From Nocardia altamirensis NBRC 108246 (GTDB lineage: Bacteria > Actinomycetota > Actinomycetes > Mycobacteriales > Mycobacteriaceae), in the NCBI RefSeq assembly GCF_001612685.1, contig NZ_BDAY01000104.1, positions 1 through 40,025 on the forward strand: DNA of 40,025 nt, in the 5' to 3' direction. Within the stretch, counting starts at the first letter, position 1, and the number at the start of each line of letters is the position of its first letter. Shown one piece after another: positions 33,480-40,025 of this stretch. The position numbers and the translations under genes were made by a program. Below the pieces are notes generated by a model. It searched no databases. It was not told the DNA's origin and worked only from the letters and a program-made list of their open reading frames with translations.

Positions 33480-34685
33480 ATGTCCGGTTCGGTAGTCGGT
33501 GAATCGATGGACGCTGCTGCGTCCGATTACCTCGACGCTGCGGAAATCCTTTCTCGGGCCAAGCGCACCTCGGCGGCCCTGCGCGAGCACGCCGTCGAGA
33601 TCGAGCAGAACAGGCAGCTTCCGCAGACGGTGGTGGAATTGCTGCGCGGCACCGGTGTTTTTCGTATGGCAATGCCGAAAACGTGGGGCGGTCCCGAGCT
33701 GACCTCTGTTCAGCAGACCGAAGTAATCGAGGCACTCGCCACGGGTGACGCTTCTGCTGCCTGGTGCGCGATGATCGGCGCCGACTCCGGAATCTATTCG
33801 GGTTACTTACAGGATTCCGTCGCTCGTGAGATGTTTCCCAGCTTGGATATGGTCGTCGCGGGTTTTGTCAATCCGATCGGCCGCGCCGAGCGCGTACCCG
33901 GTGGCTATCTGATCAGTGGTAGATGGCCTTTCGGCAGCGGTGTCACCCATTGCGATTGGCTCGCGGCAGGCTGTCTGGTGTATCGCGACGGCGAGCTGGA
34001 GCCCGACACCGACGGCGACCCGACGCAATGGCGGGTGATGATGGCCCGTCCCAGCGATTTCGAGATCCACGACACCTGGCACACCACCGGCCTGGCGGGC
34101 ACCGGCAGCCGGGATTACTCGGTGTCGGAACTGTTTGTGCCCGAGGAGCATTCGTTCAGCTTCGCGATCCCGCACCGGGAAGGCCTTTTGCACAGGGCGC
34201 CCGATGCGATCGTCAGGAAGATGCCCGGCGTGCCGCTCGGCGTTGCCCGTGCCGCACTGGATTACGTCCGTTCGATGGCCGCGACTCGCGTCGACCGCAC
34301 CACCGGCAAGCCGTGGGCGGAGAGCTATCGAGTGCAGATGACGATCGCCGAGGCCGAGATGGATCTCGCGGCGGCGCGCAGCGCTGTCTTCGCCAGCCTG
34401 GAACGGCAGTGGCACGGCTTGGCCGACGCGGAGCCGCAGACCGCGGACGAGCGGGTTTCGACTGCGCTCGCCCGCCACAAGGCATTCCAGACCGCACGGT
34501 CGATCGTGGTCCAGCTGTTCAACCTCGTCGGCGGATCCGCGATCTACCGGCCTTCGCCGTTGGACCGCTGGCTCCGTGATGTCAACACCATGTGCCAGCA
34601 CGCCGACGCCGGCGTGCAGAGCCTGCAATCGGCCGGGGAATTGCTGCTCGGTGGCAATGTCCCGCAAAAGACCCTGCTCTGGTGA
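33480..34685 (+). CDS. flavin-dependent monooxygenase, acyl-CoA dehydrogenase fold
   Basis: 401 residues; GGGAG eight bases before the ATG. It has the acyl-CoA dehydrogenase fold but resembles group D two-component monooxygenases (HpaB/HsaA and N-oxygenase types). Visible marks are FRMAMPKTWGGPE, the flavin-contact segment SGRWPFGSGVTHCDW, TGLAGTGSRDYSV, and a C-terminal GGSAIYRPSPLDRWLRDVNTM. The adjacent flavin reductase gene supports a two-component oxygenase fed with reduced flavin. The substrate could be an aromatic or an amine derived from the divergent decarboxylase; this is inference. Confidence 0.9.
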   Translation: MSGSVVGESMDAAASDYLDAAEILSRAKRTSAALREHAVEIEQNRQLPQTVVELLRGTGVFRMAMPKTWGGPELTSVQQTEVIEALATGDASAAWCAMIGADSGIYSGYLQDSVAREMFPSLDMVVAGFVNPIGRAERVPGGYLISGRWPFGSGVTHCDWLAAGCLVYRDGELEPDTDGDPTQWRVMMARPSDFEIHDTWHTTGLAGTGSRDYSVSELFVPEEHSFSFAIPHREGLLHRAPDAIVRKMPGVPLGVARAALDYVRSMAATRVDRTTGKPWAESYRVQMTIAEAEMDLAAARSAVFASLERQWHGLADAEPQTADERVSTALARHKAFQTARSIVVQLFNLVGGSAIYRPSPLDRWLRDVNTMCQHADAGVQSLQSAGELLLGGNVPQKTLLW

Positions 34686-35230
34686 GAACGGCTGCTGACA
34701 TGACACGTGGTTTGACCTATCCCGACCCCATCGCGCCGGCCGAGTTTCGTTCGCTGATGTCGACGTTTCCCACCGGTGTCTCCATCATCACCACCGGACG
34801 GCCAGGGGGTGCGGCGGCAGGCATGACGTGCTCCTCGGTCTGCAGCGTCTCGCTGGAACCGCCGACGCTGCTTATTTGTCTGCGCAAAGGCAGCCAGACC
34901 TTGGATGCGGTGCTGCGCGAATCCACTTTCGCGGTAAACCTTTTGCACGACGGCGCCCGGTCTGCCGCAGAAGTATTCGCCTCGAGCAGTACCGGCAGGT
35001 TCGATCAGGTCGAATGGTGCAACGATCCTTCCTTCGGCGGACCGCACCTGATGCAGGACACGCATTCGATCGCGGACTGCCGCATCAGCAGAACACTGTC
35101 GGTCGGCGATCATCAGGTCATTTTCGGTGAGATCTTCCGGGTGACCCAGGAATCGCCGGAGCAGGCCAGACCGCTCATGTACGGACTGCGGCGCTTCTCG
35201 TCGTGGCCCGCCGAAGCGGAAGGGCGGTAA
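34682..35230 (+). CDS. flavin reductase (HpaC-like)
   Basis: 182 residues from GTG 34682, which overlaps the monooxygenase stop (GTGA); ATG 34700 is an alternative start. A single split-barrel flavin-binding domain: FPTGVSIITT, GMTCSSVCSVSLEPPTLLICL, FAVNLL, and a C-terminal GEIFRV strand. It would use NAD(P)H to reduce FMN or FAD and hand it to the neighbouring monooxygenase. The close coupling supports the pairing. It ends just before the exporter gene. Confidence 0.92.
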   Translation: MRTAADMTRGLTYPDPIAPAEFRSLMSTFPTGVSIITTGRPGGAAAGMTCSSVCSVSLEPPTLLICLRKGSQTLDAVLRESTFAVNLLHDGARSAAEVFASSSTGRFDQVEWCNDPSFGGPHLMQDTHSIADCRISRTLSVGDHQVIFGEIFRVTQESPEQARPLMYGLRRFSSWPAEAEGR

Positions 35231-35235
35231 GGACA

Positions 35236-36663
35236 GTGCCTTCCTCGACCCTCGCTGCCGATGTCCGCGCGCCAGTGCGTCGCAATCTCCAGTTGATCCT
35301 TGCCCTGCTCGCGTTCGCTCATTTCATCATCGGGATCGACTACAACATCATGTTCGTCGCGCTCCCGGACATCGCCAGCGGGGTCGGGTTCTCCGCGCAG
35401 ACCCTGCAGTGGGTCGTGAGCGGCTATACGGTGGCGTTCGGCGGCTTCCTGCTCTTCGGCGGGCGGGCGGCCGACCTGTTCGGGCGGCGCCGCATGTTCG
35501 TCTTCGGGTTGTTCCTGTATGCGGCGTCGTCCTTGCTCGGCGGCCTCGCGACCACACCGACGATGCTCGTGGTTGCCCGGGCCGGACAGGGGATCGGCGG
35601 CGCATTCCTCACCCCCGCGACGTTGTCGCTGGTGACAACCACCTTCGCCGAAGGCCGAGAACGTAACCGCGCGTTGGCGATCTGGGCAGGGGCGGCGGGC
35701 ACCGGGATGGTCCTCGGATCCCTGCTCGGCGGTGTGCTGACCGAGCTGTTCGGCTGGGCGGCGGTCTTCTACGTCAACGTGCCGCTGGCCTGCACCGGAA
35801 TGCTGTTGGCCTACTTGCTCATTCCGGCCGACCAGGAGCAGATGGCCGGCCGCAAGATCGATCTGCCCGGCGCGCTGACCGCAACGGCCGGATCGACCCT
35901 GCTCGTGTTCGCGCTCGTCCAAGGTCCCGAGTCCGGGTGGGCCTCGCCGACCATCCTCGCCAGCGTGGCGGCGGCCGTCGTGCTGCTCGGGGCGTTCCTC
36001 ACCATCGAGGCGCGCAGCCGTGAACCGCTGATGCCGCTGCGGTTGTTCCGCAACCGCAACCTCAGCGCGGGCACCGTGGTGACCTTCATGTTCATGGCCA
36101 CGTTCGGGGTGCTTGCCTACTTCTTCAGCATCTACTTCCAGAATGTGCAGGGGTACAGCGCATTACGGAGCGGCCTCGCCTTCGTGGTGCCGTGCGCGGG
36201 CGTCCTCGTCGGCACCGTGCTCGGCGGGAAGCTGGCCACCCGTTTCGGGGTGCGGGCGACCTTGGTCGGCAGCCTTGCCCTCGGCGCGCTGGGGACCATC
36301 GGATTCGGCCTCGCCGTCGGCCCGGACGGCGGCTTCGCCGAGTTGGTCCCCGGGCTCGTCGTGCTCAGCCTGGCGCAGGGCATCGTCTTCACGACCATGT
36401 ACGCCGCCGCGACAACCGGTGTCGCCGAACAGGATCAAGGCATCGCGTCCGGCATCGCCACCACCGGTGAACAGGTCGGCAGTGCGGTGGGTCTCGCCAT
36501 CCTCGTCGCGATCGCCAACATCGGGACCGAAGGCCGCACGGGCGAGGCGCTGCGCGTCGCCACCAGTGACGGCCTGCGGACCGCGGTCTTCGCCGCCGCC
36601 GCCGGTATCGCGTGCATGGTCCTCGTCGCACTGCGGTTCAAGCGGAACCCAGTCACATCCTGA
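35236..36663 (+). CDS. DHA2-family (14-helix) MFS exporter
   Basis: 475 residues. GTG 35236 has AGGGCGG eight bases upstream. About 14 hydrophobic helices. The MFS loop motif GGRAADLFGRRRMF and the antiporter motif GTGMVLGSLLGGVLTE identify an EmrB/QacA-type drug:proton antiporter. It is the third gene of the operon, 5 bp after the reductase stop, so it likely exports the oxidised product or protects against it. Confidence 0.92.
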   Translation: MPSSTLAADVRAPVRRNLQLILALLAFAHFIIGIDYNIMFVALPDIASGVGFSAQTLQWVVSGYTVAFGGFLLFGGRAADLFGRRRMFVFGLFLYAASSLLGGLATTPTMLVVARAGQGIGGAFLTPATLSLVTTTFAEGRERNRALAIWAGAAGTGMVLGSLLGGVLTELFGWAAVFYVNVPLACTGMLLAYLLIPADQEQMAGRKIDLPGALTATAGSTLLVFALVQGPESGWASPTILASVAAAVVLLGAFLTIEARSREPLMPLRLFRNRNLSAGTVVTFMFMATFGVLAYFFSIYFQNVQGYSALRSGLAFVVPCAGVLVGTVLGGKLATRFGVRATLVGSLALGALGTIGFGLAVGPDGGFAELVPGLVVLSLAQGIVFTTMYAAATTGVAEQDQGIASGIATTGEQVGSAVGLAILVAIANIGTEGRTGEALRVATSDGLRTAVFAAAAGIACMVLVALRFKRNPVTS

Positions 36664-36690
36664 AACAAGGCCAACCACTAGGGGTTACAC

Positions 36691-38088
36691 ATGCCTGGGA
36701 CTGATAAGCCCGAGCTCGAGCACGCCCTGAAACCACGGCATCTGACCATGATCGCCATGGGCGGCGCGATCGGCACCGGTCTGTTCGTCGGCAGCGCGAC
36801 AACGATCAGCAGCGCGGGGCCGGGGGCACTGCTGTCCTATCTGATCGCCGGGGTGCTCGTCATGTTCGTCATGCGGATGCTCGGCGAGATGGTGGTGGCG
36901 ATGCCGCTGGCCGGGTCCTTCGCCGCGTACGCGCGGCTCGCGCTCGGCAACTGGGCAGGGTTCACCATCGGCTGGCTCTATTGGTATGCCTTCGTCGTGA
37001 TCGTGGCGATCGAGGCGATCGCGGGTGGCCAGATCGTGCACACCTGGCTGCCCGCGGTGCCCGCATGGACGTTCAGCCTGCTGCTGCTCACCACCATGAC
37101 CGCGGTGAACCTGGTCTCGGTGAAATCGTTCGGCGACTTCGAATTCTGGCTCGCCCTGGTCAAAGTCGTCGCGATCCTCGCCTTCCTCGGGCTCGGCGCC
37201 GCGTATCTGGTCGGTCTCTGGCCGGGCGGCAAAGGTCCTGATCTGACCAACTTGGTGGCCTACGGCGGTTTCATCCCGAACGGTTTCGGCGCCGTCCTCG
37301 CGGCGACGGTGGTGGTGGTTTTCGCGTTCGGCGGCGCCGAGATCGTCACGATCGCCGCCGCCGAGAGCCCCGAACCGGCCAAGGCGGTGGCCAAGGCGAC
37401 CCGCACCGTGATGTGGCGCATCATCGTATTCTTCCTCTGCTCGATCTTCTTGGTGGTGACGATCGTGCCGTGGCAGAAGGTCCATACCGGGGAGAGTCCC
37501 TACGTCACGGCGATGACGGAGATGGGAATTCCGTTCGCGGGCACCGCGATGACCGTGGTCATCTTGACCGCGCTGCTCTCGGTACTGAACTCGACGCTGT
37601 ATGCCTCGTCGCGGGTGCTTTTCGCGCTCGGCGGGCACGGTGACGTGCCGCGGACGCTGATCAAGCTGAACTCCCGGCAGGTGCCTGCCCGCAGCATCCT
37701 GCTCGGGACGATCGTCGGCTACCTGTCGGTGCTCGCGCAGGCCTTCTGGCCGGAGCAGGTTTTCACGTTCCTGATCAACTCCACCGGCGCCGTACTGATC
37801 TTCATGTACCTGACCATCGCGGTCTCGCAGTTGCGCCTGCGGTCCAGGATGGATCCGGAGCGGCTGACCTTCCGGATGTGGGGCTACCCGTATCTGACCT
37901 ACGTCACGATCATTGCCCTTGTCGTGGTGTTGATTTCGATGCTGTGCGGGGAGGCGACCCGGCCGCAGTTGCTGATGAGCTCGGTCAGTCTCGCGGTGGT
38001 GCTCGCGGCCTACCTGGTCCGTGCGCGGCGGCGTGGCAGACGCGCCGCTGGCGGGTTGATCGCCGAGCCGACGGTGATCCCCGGTTAG
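36691..38088 (+). CDS. amino-acid permease (APC superfamily)
   Basis: 465 residues, about 12 membrane helices. The first helix has the APC signature MIAMGGAIGTGLFVGSA; GEMVVAMPLAGSFAAYA and FAFGGAEIVTIAAAESPEP are also typical of the AroP/GabP/ProY group of proton-coupled amino-acid importers. It begins 27 bp after the exporter and probably closes the operon. It would supply the amino-acid substrate of the cluster. Followed by a strong hairpin. Confidence 0.92.
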   Translation: MPGTDKPELEHALKPRHLTMIAMGGAIGTGLFVGSATTISSAGPGALLSYLIAGVLVMFVMRMLGEMVVAMPLAGSFAAYARLALGNWAGFTIGWLYWYAFVVIVAIEAIAGGQIVHTWLPAVPAWTFSLLLLTTMTAVNLVSVKSFGDFEFWLALVKVVAILAFLGLGAAYLVGLWPGGKGPDLTNLVAYGGFIPNGFGAVLAATVVVVFAFGGAEIVTIAAAESPEPAKAVAKATRTVMWRIIVFFLCSIFLVVTIVPWQKVHTGESPYVTAMTEMGIPFAGTAMTVVILTALLSVLNSTLYASSRVLFALGGHGDVPRTLIKLNSRQVPARSILLGTIVGYLSVLAQAFWPEQVFTFLINSTGAVLIFMYLTIAVSQLRLRSRMDPERLTFRMWGYPYLTYVTIIALVVVLISMLCGEATRPQLLMSSVSLAVVLAAYLVRARRRGRRAAGGLIAEPTVIPG

Positions 38089-38092
38089 GACC

Positions 38093-38141
38093 GAAGCCCT
38101 TGGTTGCCGATTCTCTTCGGAGTCGGACAGCCAAGGGCTTC
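38093..38141 (+). terminator. terminator between permease and convergent MFS gene
   Basis: 11-bp arms GAAGCCCTTGG and CCAAGGGCTTC with a smaller inner stem (CCGA/TCGG) and CAGGCATTTT following on the plus strand. Starts five bases after the permease stop. Also placed to stop the convergent MFS gene ending at 38161. Confidence 0.75.
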
Positions 38142-38160
38142 AGGCATTTTCGGCATCGGA

Positions 38161-39390
38161 CTAGCCTGCGGGCACGCTGACGGGCTGCGGCGCGTCGGTC
38201 GCAGGCAGCCCCGTCTTCGAGCGCAGCAGCCGGTAGCTGAGCAGCGCGGTGAGCAGCGCGAGCGTGCCGACCACCAGGGCGACGCCGAAGCCTGCCCTGG
38301 TGCCGAAGGCGTCGACCACCTGACCGGATGCCGCGGCGCCGAGTGCGACGCCGACGCTGAGGCCTGCCAGCATCCAGGTCATTCCCTCGGTGAGTTTGGC
38401 TGCGGGAACGACCTTTTCGACGATGCCCATGATGACGATCATGGTCGGCGCGAAGAACACCCCAGCGAAGAACACCGCGATCGACAATGTCGCAATGCCG
38501 TTGACCGCCAGGAACGGGAGCGTGGTCACCGCGGTTCCGGTCACGCCGATCAACAGGAGCCGGGGGAGTGGCACTTTCAGCTCGAGCGCGCCGAACACCA
38601 GCCCGGACAGCCCGGATCCGATGGCGTAGACGGCGAAGACGATGCCCGCGGCGCCCTTCTGGCCTTGCTCCTCGGCGAAGGCCAGGCCCATCGTGTCCAC
38701 GGTGCCTGCGATGGCGCCGCCGAACATGAGCGTGAGGGCAAGCAGCAGGACCGGCCACGACCGGATCACCGATCCGCCGCTGCTCTCGGTGCGCGGTTGC
38801 ACCGGGGGCTCGGTGCGCTTCTGCGGGACGAACAGCAGCACGCCGAGCAGCAGGAAGCCGACCGCGATCAGCGGCCCGGCCTGGGGAAAGAGCATCGTAC
38901 TCAGCATGACCGCGACCGCGGGCCCGACGATGTAGGTGAGTTCGTCCACCACGGACTCGAAGGAGTAGGCGGTGTTCAGCTGCGGTGAGCCCCGGTACAG
39001 CTCGGTCCAGCGTGCGCGCACCATCGCGCCCATGCTCGGCATGAATCCGGCGATCAGCGCGAAGACGAACAGCATCCAGGTGGGGGCGCCGTAGTAGGCG
39101 GACAACAGCAAGCCGCCGAGTGATGCCGCGCTGATCCCGGTGGCGGGCAACAACACTCGGCCCTGACCGAATCGGTCGACCACCCGGGAGATCTGCGGTC
39201 CGATCAGCGCCATCGACAGCGTGAAGGTGCCTGCGACGGCGCCGGCCAGCCCGTACTGCCCCGTCAACTCAGACAGCATCGTGAGGATGCCCATGTGCGT
39301 CATGGGCAGCGGCAGCCGCGCGAGCAGGCCCGCCGCGGTGAAGCTCTTGGTGCCGGGCGCAGCGAAGATCTCCCGATAGGGGTTAGGCAT
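38161..39390 (-). CDS. MFS transporter, 12-helix drug-efflux type
   Basis: 409 residues, about 12 helices in two bundles with a central loop (EPPVQPRTESSGG). Motif VVDRFGQGRVLLP is the usual loop 2-3 signature. It resembles actinobacterial MFS proteins of unknown substrate. The ATG at 39390 has only a weak ribosome site. It overlaps the end of a 16-codon leader ORF with a strong one (39383-39433), so its translation may be coupled. A palindrome at 39461-39476 lies upstream. It is separate from the plus-strand operon. Confidence 0.88.
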   Translation of the reverse strand: MPNPYREIFAAPGTKSFTAAGLLARLPLPMTHMGILTMLSELTGQYGLAGAVAGTFTLSMALIGPQISRVVDRFGQGRVLLPATGISAASLGGLLLSAYYGAPTWMLFVFALIAGFMPSMGAMVRARWTELYRGSPQLNTAYSFESVVDELTYIVGPAVAVMLSTMLFPQAGPLIAVGFLLLGVLLFVPQKRTEPPVQPRTESSGGSVIRSWPVLLLALTLMFGGAIAGTVDTMGLAFAEEQGQKGAAGIVFAVYAIGSGLSGLVFGALELKVPLPRLLLIGVTGTAVTTLPFLAVNGIATLSIAVFFAGVFFAPTMIVIMGIVEKVVPAAKLTEGMTWMLAGLSVGVALGAAASGQVVDAFGTRAGFGVALVVGTLALLTALLSYRLLRSKTGLPATDAPQPVSVPAG

Positions 39391-39433
39391 CGGCCGTCCC
39401 GATCTCGGGGGTGGTCGGCGGTAGGTGAGCCAT
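39383..39433 (-). other. 16-residue leader ORF coupled to the MFS gene
   Basis: ATG 39433 with GGAGG five bases upstream opens MAHLPPTTPEIGTADA; its TAA lies eight bases inside the MFS gene, around ATGCCTAA. The strong site here and weak one at the MFS start suggest translational coupling. The PP pair could slow ribosomes. It is supported only by position and ribosome site. Confidence 0.4.
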
Positions 39434-39830
39434 ATCAGCCTCCGGAGCTGTCAGAGAAAGTGGAACTTTTGTTCCATTTTCTACCACAGGGCTGTCTGCC
39501 GAGTCGACCTCAGTGGTTGCGCCGCGCTGCGGCCAGATTCCATGTCGTATCAAGAGATTCGGAGCGGCGAGACGCCTGTCGACAGCATCGGTGCAGGTCG
39601 GTACGGGCGCGTCGGGCCGGCGATCGGCGGATTGGGGTTGACGTAAACCTCGCGAAATGCTCATTACGGACCTCGACTGGCATTAACATGACTCGCGCAC
39701 GCATCTGAGCGGCGGCCGAGTGCTTCGCCAACCACAGGTGATGTGGCCTCTACCAGTTCAATGCTTGATGGCACTTCGAGTCCTGGTGAAACTCGCAGTC
39801 TCCGGAAGTACGAACAGAGGAGGAATGGAA
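39391..39830. other. intergenic region at the right end
   Basis: Divergent space between the MFS gene and the 48-residue peptide gene. It holds the leader ORF, the palindrome at 39461-39476, and about 350 bp with no accepted gene; open frames on both strands here lack ribosome sites. Confidence 0.4.
39461..39476. promoter_or_regulatory. palindrome TGGAAC-TTTT-GTTCCA upstream of MFS gene
   Basis: Perfect 6-bp arms with a 4-base T/A centre, 71 bp upstream of the MFS start and 28 bp before the leader ORF. Its size suits a MarR or TetR operator controlling the exporter; no regulator gene is adjacent. Confidence 0.6.
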
Positions 39831-39977
39831 ATGATCGGATCCGCCGTGGGCAACACGATCGCCATGTTTGTTGCCGCTGCGCTGGCCGTGGCCCTTCCGG
39901 GCGCAGGCTCCGTCATGGGTGCGATGCTGCTGCCGATGTCGGCCGTAATGAGCCCCTTGATGTTCCTGGGCAGCTGA
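39831..39977 (+). CDS. 48-residue hydrophobic peptide
   Basis: ATG 39831 has GAGGAGG seven bases upstream, one of the best ribosome sites in the window; ATG 39825 is in frame but too close to it. The peptide is MIGSAVGNTIAMF followed by an Ala/Val-rich helix and a Met/Leu/Pro-rich end (five Met in the last 20 residues). It is either a single membrane helix or a short secreted peptide. No family recognised. It stands alone near the window edge. Confidence 0.55.
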   Translation: MIGSAVGNTIAMFVAAALAVALPGAGSVMGAMLLPMSAVMSPLMFLGS

Positions 39978-40025
39978 GCACCTCATCGCTGCATTTCCCG
40001 CACACGATTTCACACGCTGAGTCGT

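Overview
The window is high-GC actinobacterial chromosome. The gene families point to a mycolic-acid-containing genus, most likely Nocardia or a close relative: LGFP-repeat envelope protein, DUF664/DinB protein, tiny secreted Ala/Gly/Ser proteins, GTG starts and SGNH esterase. This is an inference from families and codon use; no rRNA or marker gene is present. I saw no tRNA, rRNA, CRISPR array or intact insertion sequence.

Region 1 (1-19.2 kb) is accessory and secretion oriented. It starts with a tail-anchored small protein and about 1.2 kb of mostly non-coding DNA. Next comes a 6.5 kb secreted RHS/YD-repeat polymorphic toxin whose C-terminus resembles toxin family Ntox37, overlapping its probable immunity gene by ATGA. 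After that come small secreted proteins, a Thr/Pro-rich membrane protein next to a lytic transglycosylase lipoprotein, a conserved actinobacterial protein flanked by a 34-bp direct repeat, an SGNH hydrolase, and an LGFP-repeat surface protein whose last ~150 residues are AT-rich and unlike the rest. The LGFP gene is followed by a two-TM small protein and a cold-shock-fold protein. A hypothetical protein and a membrane protein with an Imm35/YrhB-like domain close the region. It reads as an envelope, toxin and immunity island.

Region 2 (19.2-27.5 kb) is more ordinary: a small secreted protein, a short DUF-type protein, an AraC regulator convergent with a double-hotdog thioesterase, a DinB/DUF664 protein, a membrane fatty-acid desaturase, a PnuC-NadR fusion (nicotinamide riboside uptake plus kinase), a hypothetical protein, and a PhzF-like protein.

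Region 3 (26.8-29.6 kb) is a compact operon on the minus strand: CMD-family protein, phosphotriesterase-like hydrolase/lactonase, PhzF-like isomerase. It diverges from a CGNR/ABATE regulator, and the 61-bp gap and start region carry two identical palindromes (GTAACG-N7-CGTTAC) about three helical turns apart. This is a likely self-regulated lactone or ester catabolic unit.

Region 4 (29.6-40 kb) has a YdcF protein, a TetR regulator with a palindrome upstream, and a LuxR-type response regulator with a degenerate receiver. Then comes a divergent pair: a PLP-dependent group II decarboxylase broken by a one-base frameshift, and an operon of flavin-dependent monooxygenase, flavin reductase, DHA2 exporter and amino-acid permease. 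Together they suggest uptake, decarboxylation, oxidation and export of an amino-acid-derived amine. An MFS transporter preceded by a 16-codon leader ORF and a palindrome, and a 48-residue hydrophobic peptide, close the window.
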